Source of the DNA: Bog-473 sp963828825
Lineage (GTDB): Bacteria; Actinomycetota; Acidimicrobiia; Acidimicrobiales; RAAP-2
Length of the DNA stretch: 64,000 nt
Direction: 5' to 3'
Assembly (NCBI GenBank): GCA_963828825.1
Contig: CAWHGF010000007.1
Span: 1,054,001 to 1,118,000, forward strand
The translations under genes were made by a program, and so were the position numbers. Under the pieces are notes generated by a model. That model was not told the origin of the DNA. It was given only the letters and a program-made list of their open reading frames with translations, and did no database searches. Positions 1-7,954 of the stretch are shown here, piece after piece (position 1 is the stretch's first letter; every line of letters starts with the position of its first letter).

Positions 1-1683
1 GCGCCTGTCCTTGCCGAAGGCCTTGGTGGTGATGCGCACGCCGGGTGGCATCTGGCGCCGCTTGTACTCGGCGCCGTCGACCAGGCGCACGACCTGGTCG
101 ACCACGGCGGGATCGAAGCCCTCCGCCACGAGGTCAGCCGCGGTGCGGTCGCCTTCGACGTAGCCCTGGAGCACCGGATCGAGCTCCTCGTAGGGCGGGA
201 GCGACTGGTCGTCGCGCTGATCCGGGCGCAGTTCGGCCGACGGCGGCTTGTCGAGCACGCTGTCGGGGATGGGTCCCGGCAACCCCTCGAGCACCGCCTG
301 CGTGTTGCGGTAACGGCACAGCTCGTAGACCAGCGTCTTGGGCACGTCCTTGATCACGGCGAAGCCCCCGGCCGAGTCGCCGTAGAGCGTGGAGTAGCCC
401 GTCGCCATCTCGCTCTTGTTGCCCGTGGTGAGCACGATCCATCCCTTGGCGTTGGACACGGCCATGAGCAGCACGCCCCGCAGGCGCGACTGCAGGTTCT
501 CGTCGGTCAGCCCGAAAGGCTCTCGCCCGAGCAGCGGCGCCAGCATGGAGGCGAAGGCGACATGCGCCTCCTCAATGGCGACCGTCTTGAGGTCGATGCC
601 CAGGCGATCGGCCAGCGCGTCGGCGTCGTCCCGGGAACCCTCGCTCGAATACCGCGACGGCATGGAGATGCCGTGTACCCGTGACGCCCCGAGTGCGTCC
701 ACGGCGATGGTGGCCACCAGCGACGAGTCGATGCCGCCCGACAGGCCGATTACCGCTTCGGTGAAGCCGTTCTTGCGGAGGTAGTCGCGGGTGCCGAGGA
801 CGAGCGCGGCGTACACCTCGGCGTGGTCGCTCAGCGCAGGGCGGAGCGGCGCCGGTGTCAGCGGTGCGCGGTCGGCCCTTCCGGGCTCGGTCACCGCGAT
901 CCGCGGCAGCAGCTCGGTGACGGCACGCGGTGGATGGGTCCCGACGGGCAGATCAACGACCACCAGATCTTCGGCGAACTGGACGCCCGATCCGACCAGC
1001 GTCCCGTCGGCCGCCACAATGAGGGAGTCGCCGTCGAAGACCAGCTCGTCCTGGCCTCCCACCTGGTTCACGTAGGCGATGGCACACCCGGCCTCGGCCA
1101 CGCGGCCCGACAGCATGGCGAGGCGCTCGGCCCGGCGGCCCCGGTTGTACGGCGACGCGTTGAGGTTCACCACGACGTCCGCCCCCCCGTGCCCCGCCTG
1201 TGCGACGGGGCCGTCGTCGAACCAGACGTCCTCACAGATGGAGACGCCGACCCAGGCGCCCGCCACCCCGAAGAGCGGGGGCGGCTCGCTGCCCGGCACG
1301 AACCACCGCTGCTCGTCGAAGACGCCGTAGTTGGGGAGGAAGTGCTTGCGGTACACGCCCAGCACCCGGCCGCCCGCGCAGACCGCGGCGGCATTGGCCA
1401 GCCCGAAGCCGCCCGACGAGGCGCCCACGAACCCGACCACCACGGCGCAGTGCCCGGTGGCGGCGGCGACCTTTTCGAGCGCGGCGACGTTGTCGGCGAC
1501 GAACCCGGGCTTGAGCAGGAGGTCCTCGGGTGGGTAGCCCGGGATGGCCAGCTCTGGCACGACGCAGAGGTCGGCCTCCGCCGCCTCGGAGGCGGCCAAC
1601 GCGGCGAGCACCCGCTCCACGTTGCCCGAGAGGTCACCCACGACGGTGTTGAGCTGGGCGGCGGCCAGGCGCAGGTGCGGCAT
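1..1683 (-). CDS. nadE: Glutamine-dependent NAD+ synthetase, C-terminus cut by window edge
   Basis: Makes NAD+ from nicotinate adenine dinucleotide, ATP and glutamine in the cytosol. The reverse frame starts with ATG at 1683 (MPHLRLAAAQLNTVVGD) and stays open to base 1, 561 codons. Two-domain enzymes of this family are only slightly longer, so perhaps ten residues are missing. The N-terminal nitrilase-type glutaminase domain shows the nucleophile Cys in VSICEDVW (about residue 149). The C-terminal synthetase domain has the ATP-pyrophosphatase loop LSGGIDSS (about residue 316). The gene is divergent from glnA with about 97 bases between the starts, so two glutamine-linked enzymes share one control region. 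Identification is firm. Confidence 0.95.
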   Translation of the reverse strand, partial: MPHLRLAAAQLNTVVGDLSGNVERVLAALAASEAAEADLCVVPELAIPGYPPEDLLLKPGFVADNVAALEKVAAATGHCAVVVGFVGASSGGFGLANAAAVCAGGRVLGVYRKHFLPNYGVFDEQRWFVPGSEPPPLFGVAGAWVGVSICEDVWFDDGPVAQAGHGGADVVVNLNASPYNRGRRAERLAMLSGRVAEAGCAIAYVNQVGGQDELVFDGDSLIVAADGTLVGSGVQFAEDLVVVDLPVGTHPPRAVTELLPRIAVTEPGRADRAPLTPAPLRPALSDHAEVYAALVLGTRDYLRKNGFTEAVIGLSGGIDSSLVATIAVDALGASRVHGISMPSRYSSEGSRDDADALADRLGIDLKTVAIEEAHVAFASMLAPLLGREPFGLTDENLQSRLRGVLLMAVSNAKGWIVLTTGNKSEMATGYSTLYGDSAGGFAVIKDVPKTLVYELCRYRNTQAVLEGLPGPIPDSVLDKPPSAELRPDQRDDQSLPPYEELDPVLQGYVEGDRTAADLVAEGFDPAVVDQVVRLVDGAEYKRRQMPPGVRITTKAFGKDRR

Positions 1684-1780
1684 CGTCCAACATTATCGGC
1701 GGGCCCCCGCCCCTCCGGCTGGGGCCCGCAGGACCGGGGTCCCGGATGAGCACCGTCCCCCCGCATGCGAAGCTAGGGCG

Positions 1781-3115
1781 ATGCAAAGTCAGCGGGATTA
1801 CGTGCTGCGGACCGTGGAAGAACGGGGCGTCCGTTTCGTCCAGCTGTGGTTCACCGACGTGCTGGGGACCCCCAAGGGGTTCAACATCACCTCGGCCGAG
1901 CTGGAGAACGCGCTCGACGAGGGCATGACCTTCGACGGCTCGGCCATCGACGGGTTCAGCCGGGTCCAAGAGGCCGACGTCCTGGCCCGTCCCGATCCCA
2001 AGACCTTTCAGCTGCTGCCGTGGCACCACGACGACGCCCAGGTTGCCCGCGTCTTCTGCGACATTGCCAACCTCAACGCCACGCCGTTCGAGGGTGACCC
2101 GCGTTTTGCCCTACGCCGGACGCTCGAGCGGGCCCGGGCGGCCGGCTTCACCTTCTTCGCCTCGCCGGAAGTGGAGTTCTTCTACTTCGACGACGCCGAC
2201 CCGGAGCGAGGCCCGGTCACCCTCGACGCCGGCTCGTACTTCGACCTTTCGGTGGCCGACCTGACGAGCGACCTGCGCCGGCGTTCGGTGCTGATGTTGG
2301 AGGAGATGGGGATCCCCGTCGAGCACACCCAGCACGAGGACGCGCGCAGCCAGCACGAGATCGACCTGCGCTACACCGATGCGCTCACCATGGCCGACAC
2401 CGTGATGACCACGCGCATGGTGATCAAGGAGATGGCGCGCCAAGAAGGCGTCTTCGCCTCCTTCATGCCCAAGCCGCTGGCCGGCGTGCAGGGCTCGGGC
2501 ATGCACACGCACATCTCGCTGTGGGAGGGCGAGCGCAACGCGTTCGTCGACGAGAACGACGGGTACGGGCTCTCCGAGGTGGCGCGTCGCTTCATCGCCG
2601 GTCTGCTGCACCACGCCCGCGAGATCACCGCGGTGACCAACCAGTGGGTCAACTCCTACAAACGGCTCATCGGGGGCTACGAGGCCCCGGTCCACGTCAG
2701 CTGGGCCCGCAACAACCGCTCGGCCCTGGTGCGAGTGCCCGTCGTGAAGATGGGGAAGTCCGAATCGACCCGGCTCGAGTACCGGGCGCCCGACAGCGCG
2801 TGCAACCCCTACCTCACCTTCGCGGTGATCCTCGCTGCCGGGCTGCGCGGCCTGACGGAGGACTACCCGCTGCCGCCCGAGGCAGACGACAACCTGTTCT
2901 CGCTGACACCCAAGGAGCTGGCGAAGAAGGGGATCGAACAATTGCCCTCGAGCCTGCACGACGCCGTCAACGAGATGGAGCGCTCCGAACTGCTGGCCGA
3001 GACGCTCGGCGACCATGTCTTCGAGTGGTTCATCCGCAACAAGCGCGAGGAGTGGGACGCCTACCAGGCCCAGGTGACCCAATTCGAGCTGGATCGCTAC
3101 CTCCCGCTGCTCTGA
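1781..3115 (+). CDS. glnA: Type I glutamine synthetase, alpha (GlnA2-like) subtype
   Basis: Condenses glutamate and ammonia to glutamine using ATP; the family forms dodecamers in the cytosol. The 444-residue protein resembles mycobacterial GlnA2 throughout: FTDVLG and FDGSAIDGF near the N-terminus, metal-site SPEVEFF, GSGMHTHISLW, NQWVNSYKRL and ARNNRSALVRVP. At the site where the beta subtype carries the adenylylated Tyr (NLYDLPP), this protein reads NLFSLTP (about residue 370), so control by adenylylation is not expected. The frame is open upstream into nadE; ATG 1781 was chosen because MQSQRDYVLRTVEERG matches the family N-terminus. A GlnR-like gene follows after 13 bases and is probably co-transcribed. 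Confidence 0.95.
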   Translation: MQSQRDYVLRTVEERGVRFVQLWFTDVLGTPKGFNITSAELENALDEGMTFDGSAIDGFSRVQEADVLARPDPKTFQLLPWHHDDAQVARVFCDIANLNATPFEGDPRFALRRTLERARAAGFTFFASPEVEFFYFDDADPERGPVTLDAGSYFDLSVADLTSDLRRRSVLMLEEMGIPVEHTQHEDARSQHEIDLRYTDALTMADTVMTTRMVIKEMARQEGVFASFMPKPLAGVQGSGMHTHISLWEGERNAFVDENDGYGLSEVARRFIAGLLHHAREITAVTNQWVNSYKRLIGGYEAPVHVSWARNNRSALVRVPVVKMGKSESTRLEYRAPDSACNPYLTFAVILAAGLRGLTEDYPLPPEADDNLFSLTPKELAKKGIEQLPSSLHDAVNEMERSELLAETLGDHVFEWFIRNKREEWDAYQAQVTQFELDRYLPLL

Positions 3116-3128
3116 GCCCGACGGACTG

Positions 3129-3896
3129 ATGGATCCCCTCCTCTGTTTCCCCGCCGACCTTCCCGCCGAGGTGACCCTCGCGCTGCAGAACGTGGGCCTC
3201 GGCCACCAGAGCGTGACCGGACCCGACGACCTGGCCGCTCCCGGACCCGACGGGCGCACCGTCGGCTTCTCGGGCGCGTTGGTGGTGGCCGGTGAAGACA
3301 TGTCGGCCGCGGTGGCGTTCTGCCGCCACCTCCGCCTGCGCGAGGTGCCCATGACCCCGCTGCTCCTCGCCATCGGGACAGACCAGGTGGGCGAGCTGTT
3401 GTTGCGCGACGACCTCTACGACGACTTCTGCGTCCTCCCCGCCCGGCCCGATGAGCTGGTGGCGCGCCTGCAGCACCTCTTCTGGCGTACGGGCCAGAGC
3501 ATGCGGCCCGACATCATTGAGTACGGACCCTTGATGCTCAACCTCGAGACGTACCAGGCCGCGGTCTCGGGCCGCGTCCTCGACCTGACCTACATGGAAT
3601 ACGAGCTCCTGCGCTTCCTCGCCGGGCACCCGGCCAAGGTCTTCACCCGCGAGACGCTGTTGAGCCGGGTGTGGGGCTACGAGTACTACGGCGGCGCGCG
3701 CACCGTCGACGTGCACATCCGGCGCCTGCGGGCCAAGCTCGGCGAGGAGCACGCCCACCTGATCCAGACCGTCCGCTCCGTCGGCTACCGCTTCGGACAG
3801 GTGGCCTGGCACCCCGGTGTGGCGCAGCGCAACGGCGCCACGGGAGCGTCGCAGGCGCCGGCGACCGCCCCGTCGGCTCAGACCACGGGGGCGTAG
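3129..3896 (+). CDS. GlnR-like orphan OmpR-family regulator
   Basis: Probable DNA-binding regulator of nitrogen metabolism, 255 residues. The N-terminal half is a degenerate receiver domain without the usual acidic pocket. The C-terminal half is a winged-helix domain: LDLTYMEYELLRFLAGHP, FTRETLLSRVWGYEYYGG, RTVDVHIRRLRAKLG and VRSVGYRF. The helix-turn-helix and the run GGxRTVDVHxRRLRAKLG are very close to actinobacterial GlnR, which works without a cognate kinase. The position 13 bases after glnA supports a GlnR-type role, so autoregulation with glnA is likely (inference). About 30 Ala/Thr/Pro-rich residues follow the DNA-binding domain. The 3' end overlaps the 3' end of ridA by 19 bases, tail to tail. 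Confidence 0.85.
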   Translation: MDPLLCFPADLPAEVTLALQNVGLGHQSVTGPDDLAAPGPDGRTVGFSGALVVAGEDMSAAVAFCRHLRLREVPMTPLLLAIGTDQVGELLLRDDLYDDFCVLPARPDELVARLQHLFWRTGQSMRPDIIEYGPLMLNLETYQAAVSGRVLDLTYMEYELLRFLAGHPAKVFTRETLLSRVWGYEYYGGARTVDVHIRRLRAKLGEEHAHLIQTVRSVGYRFGQVAWHPGVAQRNGATGASQAPATAPSAQTTGA

Positions 3897-4246
3897 GCCC
3901 AGGCCTCGACTTCGATCCTGGCCCCGATCGGGAGGGCCGCCACCGCAACGGCCGACCGCGTCGGGCGGTTCTCGGTGAAGTACTCCACCCAGACCTCGTT
4001 GACGGCGGTGAACTCGGACATGTCCAGCAGGTACACCGTCGTCTTGACGACGTCGGACAGCGTCGCCCCTTCTACGGCGAGCACCTCGGCCACGTTCTGC
4101 AGCACCTGCCCGAGCTCGGCCACGGTCCCGCCCTCGACCAGACGCGCGGCACCGGTGCTGTCGGTGGCCAAACCGATCTGACCCGAGGTGATGACCCAGT
4201 CGCCGACGCGGCGCACCGGGGAGTAGGGACCGACGGCAGGGCTCAC
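3878..4246 (-). CDS. ridA: RidA-family protein with its 5' end displaced by IS110
   Basis: RidA/YjgF proteins hydrolyse reactive enamine and imine intermediates to 2-oxoacids. From the first usable start, GTG 4246, there are 122 residues: SPAVGPYSPVRRVGDW, TSGQIGL, VVKTTVYLLDMSEF and the C-terminal GARIEVEAWAY. The GPYS tyrosine and the RIEVEA arginine region of the family are kept. Some 8 N-terminal residues normal for RidA are missing because an IS110 element begins just upstream. The original start (ATG at complement 5706-5704, after GAGAGGAG) now sits on the far side of the element, 12 bases after the xanthine-dehydrogenase-like stop. A restart at GTG 4246 with a weak GGTGG upstream is possible; otherwise the gene is dead. 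Confidence 0.8.
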   Translation of the reverse strand: MSPAVGPYSPVRRVGDWVITSGQIGLATDSTGAARLVEGGTVAELGQVLQNVAEVLAVEGATLSDVVKTTVYLLDMSEFTAVNEVWVEYFTENRPTRSAVAVAALPIGARIEVEAWAYAPVV

Positions 4247-4249
4247 TGG

Positions 4250-4488
4250 TCCACCATTTCTTTGTTGTCGGTCGCAAGGCTGGCAACGCACCCCTGGTGA
4301 CCGTCGGCCCATCGCCTGCAGTGCTTGCGGTTCGACCGCCAGCATGAGACCCGCGAGGGCCGGCGGCCCAGGACGTGCCGACTGGCAATAGGGCTGAGCG
4401 CCCCAGAGCGCCGATCAGTGAGCGACCGGCAGACACGTCCATGGACCACCGGGTGCTTCCCCACTGGGCTATCAGCGAGGAGGCTGAC
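4250..4488 (+). ncRNA. Candidate IS110 bridge RNA region (left end)
   Basis: IS110 elements are known to express a structured bridge RNA from the noncoding left end, with one loop pairing with target DNA and one with donor DNA. This interval is the only noncoding part of the element long enough to hold it, and it lies directly before the transposase start. I did not fold it or identify the two loops, so this call rests on element layout alone. Confidence 0.4.
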
Positions 4489-5691
4489 ATGGAGAATGAC
4501 ACGTCCCGCTTCGGCGGGGTGGACTGGGCGACCGACGCCCATGCAGTAGCAGTTGTCGATCAGACAGGCGCAGTGGCCGACGAGTTCGAAGTCGACAACA
4601 GCGGCCCGGGACTCGAGGAGCTCTGTCGACGGCTGGTCACCCACCGGGTTGCCCGGGTGGCCATCGAGCGCCCGGACGGACCCGTTGTCGAGGCTCTGCT
4701 CGGCGCGGGCTTTGAGGTGGTGGTGGTCCCCAGTCGCTCGGTCAAGGCCCTGCGTGAGCGCTACGGGCTGGCTGGGAACAAATCGGACCGCCGTGACGCC
4801 TATGTGCTGGCCGACTGCCTGCGCACCGATGGGCATCGCTGGCGCTCCTTGGAATCGGACTCGCCAGCCACCGTCACCCTGCGCAGCACCGTGCGGGCCA
4901 GAAGGGACCTGGTCGAGACCAGAGTGGCCCTGGCCAACCAACTGCGAGCCCATTTCCGCGTGGCGTCGCCCGGCGCGGTCGGGCTCTTCAGAGACATCGA
5001 CAGTCCCATCAGCCTGCGCTTCTTGGAGCGTTTCCCCTCGGCCACCAAGGTGGCGTGGCTGTCGGAGAAGCGCCTCGGCGTGTGGCTCAAGGCCAACGGC
5101 TACAGCGGACGCAAGAGCCCCGTCGATCTCTACCGGCGTCTGCGCGAAGCTCCGGCGGGCCTCAGCGCCGACGCGACCGGTGCAGTGGTACTGGCCCTCG
5201 TCGAGGTGCTCAAGAGCGTCCGGACTCAGATCGACGAACTCACCGCACGCATCGCCGAGCAACTTGACGCCCACCCCGACGCCAAGATCTTCACGTCGCT
5301 TCCCCGGGCCGGTGCCGTGCGGGCCGCCACTCTGCTGGCCGAGATCGGTGACTGCCGGGCCCGGTTCCCCGATCCCGAGAGCCTGGCCGGCCTGGCGGGA
5401 GTGGCTCCGTCGACTCGTCATTCCGGACGTCTCCGCATCGTCGAGTTCCGCTGGAGCAGCGACAAGAAGCTCCGAGACGCACTGTGTGACTTCGCAGGAG
5501 ACTCGTGGCAAGGAAACACGTGGGCGGAACGCCGTTACCGAGAGCTGCGCAAGACCAAGAGCCACCCCCACGCCACCCGGATCCTCGCTCGATCCTGGGT
5601 CCAGATCATCTGGCGTTGTTGGCAGGACCGGATGCCCTACGACCCAGCCCTGCACGGAGGCTTTCAGCGACTCTCCAATGAGGTTGCTTGA
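4489..5691 (+). CDS. IS110-family transposase
   Basis: RNA-guided recombinase of the IS110 family, 400 residues, a normal length. The N-terminal RuvC-like DEDD domain shows VDWATDAHAVAV, AIERPDGPVVEAL and KSDRRDAYVLAD. The C-terminal Transposase_20 domain shows SLPRAGAVRAATLLAEIGD and LAGLAGVAPSTRHSG, where the conserved Ser nucleophile is expected. ATG 4489 was preferred to ATG 4375 because AGGAGG stands 6 bases before it and the family starts near GxDWA. The gene is intact, so the element may still be able to move. It lies head-on to ridA and to the xanthine-dehydrogenase-like gene. Confidence 0.95.
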   Translation: MENDTSRFGGVDWATDAHAVAVVDQTGAVADEFEVDNSGPGLEELCRRLVTHRVARVAIERPDGPVVEALLGAGFEVVVVPSRSVKALRERYGLAGNKSDRRDAYVLADCLRTDGHRWRSLESDSPATVTLRSTVRARRDLVETRVALANQLRAHFRVASPGAVGLFRDIDSPISLRFLERFPSATKVAWLSEKRLGVWLKANGYSGRKSPVDLYRRLREAPAGLSADATGAVVLALVEVLKSVRTQIDELTARIAEQLDAHPDAKIFTSLPRAGAVRAATLLAEIGDCRARFPDPESLAGLAGVAPSTRHSGRLRIVEFRWSSDKKLRDALCDFAGDSWQGNTWAERRYRELRKTKSHPHATRILARSWVQIIWRCWQDRMPYDPALHGGFQRLSNEVA

Positions 5692-5721
5692 CATAGGGCG
5701 TCTCATGCCGCGCTCCTCTCA
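5692..5721 (-). other. Displaced ribosome-binding site and start codon of ridA
   Basis: On the reverse strand the sequence reads TGA (stop of the xanthine-dehydrogenase-like gene), then GAGAGGAG, then ATG at 5706, after which the frame enters the IS110 element. This is a typical tightly coupled start with no gene of its own behind it. The ridA body lies in the same orientation immediately beyond the element, so this is best read as the severed ridA start. Confidence 0.7.
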
Positions 5722-7416
5722 GCCCCTCGATGCTGCCACGTCACGCGCCGGCGCCCGCACGACGTCGCGCCTGGTCGGCCAGCGCCCGGGCACCCCTTCG
5801 GCGATCCAGCCCGCCGCCAATGTGGCGACGAACACGGCGTCGGAGCCGTTGACGGGCCACCCGTCCCCTTCGTGCAGCCGGACAGTGACCTCGGGCACGT
5901 CACGCGCGGCGAGGATGCCGAAGGAGCGGATGGTCAGGTCCACCGGCGCACCGGCACCGTCGAGGGCGATGCCCTCGCTCCACACCATGCCCAGCGCCTG
6001 GTGCACCGCCCCGAGCGCGTAGGAGCGCAGCGTCACGGGACAGAGGATCTCGCCGGCCCAGACATCGACCTCGACACGCCCGCGCGGGCCGTCCCCGAGT
6101 TGCAGCTCGACACGGGCGCGGCCCGCCCCGGGCACGGCCACGTGCGCCGCACCACTCCCCGCGGGGACATCGGGGGCGTCGAGCACGGCCCGCGCCGCAA
6201 GCACCTCGGCCCAGCCCGCGCCACGCAGGTCGGGCGATACCGGCGGCCCGGCGACGTCGACCTCGTCGACCTCCACGCCGGGGCAGCACGCCCGCACGCT
6301 CGCCGCCAGCGGCGCCAAGTCGGCCGCGCCGTGCGTGCGACCGACCCGCACGATGCCGGTGCCGTCGGAGCGCAGCGCCACGGCCAGGGGTGGGCGCTTG
6401 GGCCCGCGCCGCACGATGTCCTCACGCCGCCACAGGACCCGGACGGTGCCCCCGGTCGCGTCAGCCAGCTCCCGGGCGCGACGGGAGACCGGGCTGTGGC
6501 GCTTCCCCCCGAAGGCGCCGCCGTTGGCCAGCGGCGAGGCCGGGGGATGGCCCGGGCGGCACCAGCTGGCGTCCGGCTCGACGTAGGCCGGCTCGACCCA
6601 CGTCGTCTGCAGCGTCAGGGCCCAGTCGCCCTCGGGGACCTCCACCGGGTGGGACAGCGGGACCGTGCTGTTGCGGCCCTGGATGCGCCCGCTCCCGGCC
6701 CGGGCGGCGCGGAGGCCGGGGGCGAGCGGTGCGTCGGCCCCGAGTTGGACGAGCGCGCCGGGCGGAGCCGAGTCGTCGGCGAAGCCGCCACCGCCGAGGA
6801 CCACGTCGGTTCCCGAGCTCTGAAAGGCCGGACCCTCGAGCTGGGCCCGCCACGCGGCCAGCACCGGGTTCCGCGGGTCGCCCGCCGGAGCGCCGGGTCC
6901 GCCGTCGACGCCCAGCGCGCTGCAGGCGGCCTCCACGATGGACTGCCAGCCCGTGCAGCGGCACAGGTGGGCGCGCAAGGCCGCTTCGATGTCGCGGCGC
7001 GACGGCGGTCTCTTTGCTTCTCCTCCTTCGAGCGCGGCCAGCCGGAGCACGATGCCGGGGGTGCAGAAGCCGCACTGGCTCGCCCCGTGCTGCACGAACG
7101 CGGTGGCCCAGCGGTCGCGCAGTTCCTCCGGTGCTCCCTCGAGCGTGGTGACATGGCGCTCCGCCACGCGACGTACGGGCGTGACGCAGGCGACGCGGGG
7201 CGCGCCGTCGACCCATACGGTGCAGCACCCGCACTGACCCTGCGGGCTGCAGCCGTCCTTGACGGAGCGGCAGCCGAGTTCCTCCCGCAGTGCGTCCAGG
7301 AGGGTGATCCCGTCCTCGACCGCGACTGCGGCCCCGTTGAGGACGAAGGGGACGGACGTGGGCGCGGGCGCGCCGGGGTTGGGGGGCTGCTCGGGAGTGG
7401 AGCCGGTGCCGCTCAG
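5719..7416 (-). CDS. Compact xanthine-dehydrogenase-like protein (2Fe-2S domains plus reduced Moco-type domain)
   Basis: About 565 residues. The N-terminal plant-ferredoxin fold shows VKDGCSPQGQCGCCTVWVDG and a fourth Cys in RVACVTP. The second 2Fe-2S domain has QCGFCTPGIV and HLCRCTGW. The rest resembles the molybdenum-binding subunit (NGGAFGGKRHSPVSRRA) but is only about 400 residues instead of about 750. Near the C-terminus, where xanthine dehydrogenases have a KGVGEP-type motif with the catalytic Glu, it reads WPVNGSDAVFVATLAAG, with no Glu. No ATG, GTG or TTG exists between an in-frame stop inside the upstream gene and the ferredoxin domain; CTG at 7416 is the only near-start. Substrate unknown; it may be an electron-transfer or degenerate member. 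Originally followed by ridA. Confidence 0.75.
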   Translation of the reverse strand: MSGTGSTPEQPPNPGAPAPTSVPFVLNGAAVAVEDGITLLDALREELGCRSVKDGCSPQGQCGCCTVWVDGAPRVACVTPVRRVAERHVTTLEGAPEELRDRWATAFVQHGASQCGFCTPGIVLRLAALEGGEAKRPPSRRDIEAALRAHLCRCTGWQSIVEAACSALGVDGGPGAPAGDPRNPVLAAWRAQLEGPAFQSSGTDVVLGGGGFADDSAPPGALVQLGADAPLAPGLRAARAGSGRIQGRNSTVPLSHPVEVPEGDWALTLQTTWVEPAYVEPDASWCRPGHPPASPLANGGAFGGKRHSPVSRRARELADATGGTVRVLWRREDIVRRGPKRPPLAVALRSDGTGIVRVGRTHGAADLAPLAASVRACCPGVEVDEVDVAGPPVSPDLRGAGWAEVLAARAVLDAPDVPAGSGAAHVAVPGAGRARVELQLGDGPRGRVEVDVWAGEILCPVTLRSYALGAVHQALGMVWSEGIALDGAGAPVDLTIRSFGILAARDVPEVTVRLHEGDGWPVNGSDAVFVATLAAGWIAEGVPGRWPTRRDVVRAPARDVAASRG

Positions 7417-7435
7417 GGGGCGGGGTGCCCGGGGC

Positions 7436-7801
7436 TCAGCTGAAGGAGGAGCCGCAGCCGCAGGTGCGGGTGGCGTTGGGGTTGATGATGTTGAAGCCGG
7501 CGCCCTGCAGGCCGTCGCTGTACTCGAGGATCGAGCCGGTCAGCAGCTCCGCACTCGCCGAGTCCACGACGACCCTGACGGCGCCGAACTCACGCACCAC
7601 GTCATCGGGCATGACCTCGGTGTCGAAGAACATCTCGTAGCTGTACCCGGAGCACCCGCCAGGCTTGACGGCGACCCGGAGGGCGAGCTCCTCGCCTTCC
7701 TCCTGGGCCAGCAGCTCGGCAACCTTGGCCGCGGCGTCATCGCTGAGCGTCACCGGTGCCGGCTTCTTCCCGATGTTGACGGAAGTGGACATCGTCGTCA
7801 C
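7436..7801 (-). CDS. A-type iron-sulfur carrier (HesB/IscA/ErpA family)
   Basis: Delivers Fe-S clusters to target apoproteins in the cytosol. The 121-residue protein has the three conserved cysteines of the family: GGCSGYSYEM in the middle and TCGCGSSF at the C-terminus. GTG 7801 is preferred over ATG 7792 because AGGAGG lies 5 bases before it and would be too far from the ATG. The gene sits directly before the xanthine-dehydrogenase-like 2Fe-2S protein in the same direction (stop to ferredoxin domain under 100 bases) and is divergent from mrp, another Fe-S assembly factor, so the locus looks like an Fe-S biogenesis group. Confidence 0.92.
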   Translation of the reverse strand: MTTMSTSVNIGKKPAPVTLSDDAAAKVAELLAQEEGEELALRVAVKPGGCSGYSYEMFFDTEVMPDDVVREFGAVRVVVDSASAELLTGSILEYSDGLQGAGFNIINPNATRTCGCGSSFS

Positions 7802-7940
7802 TGGATCCTCCTCGTTGCGCCTACGCCTGGCGACCAATCGCCCGAGGTGCACGGTGCGCCACGGACGCTCACCATGTTACCGGCGGCGGGCGGCCGCCGG
7901 CACCCCGGCCGGGAAGGGTCGGAATTCCCCACCACGCAGG

Positions 7941-7946
7941 TACAAT
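7941..7946 (+). promoter_or_regulatory. -10 box (TACAAT) for a probably leaderless mrp transcript
   Basis: TACAAT ends 8 bases before the mrp ATG at 7955 and no ribosome-binding site lies between them. Initiation about 7 bases downstream of the box would place the transcript 5' end at or next to the start codon. Confidence 0.6.
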
Positions 7947-7954
7947 TCCAAGCT

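Larger units (their letters stand above)
4247..5703 (+). mobile_element. IS110-family insertion sequence (IS110 subgroup layout)
   Basis: A single transposase gene is preceded by about 240 noncoding bases and followed by at most 12 more, the layout of the IS110 subgroup, whose guide RNA lies in the left end. No clear terminal inverted repeats or target duplication are seen, as usual for this family. The borders are inferred from the ridA disruption: ridA codons end near 4246 on the left and the ridA start codon is at 5704-5706 on the right, so each edge is uncertain by roughly 10 bases. Confidence 0.85.

Noticed and set aside
1544..1780. Upstream extension of the glnA frame
   Set aside because: Overlaps nadE and lacks similarity to glutamine synthetases; the family N-terminus begins at 1781.
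2111..3373. Long reverse-strand open frame over glnA and the regulator gene
   Set aside because: Fully antisense to two well-identified genes, with Arg/Gly/His-biased composition typical of shadow frames in high-GC DNA.
4243..5706. Reverse frame from the displaced ridA start through the IS110 element
   Set aside because: It is only the severed ridA start codon reading antisense to the transposase; the product after the first few codons is meaningless.
5872..7443. 523-codon forward frame opposite the xanthine-dehydrogenase-like gene
   Set aside because: Antisense to ferredoxin motifs that are clearly real; the product is Arg/Gly/His-rich with no domain.
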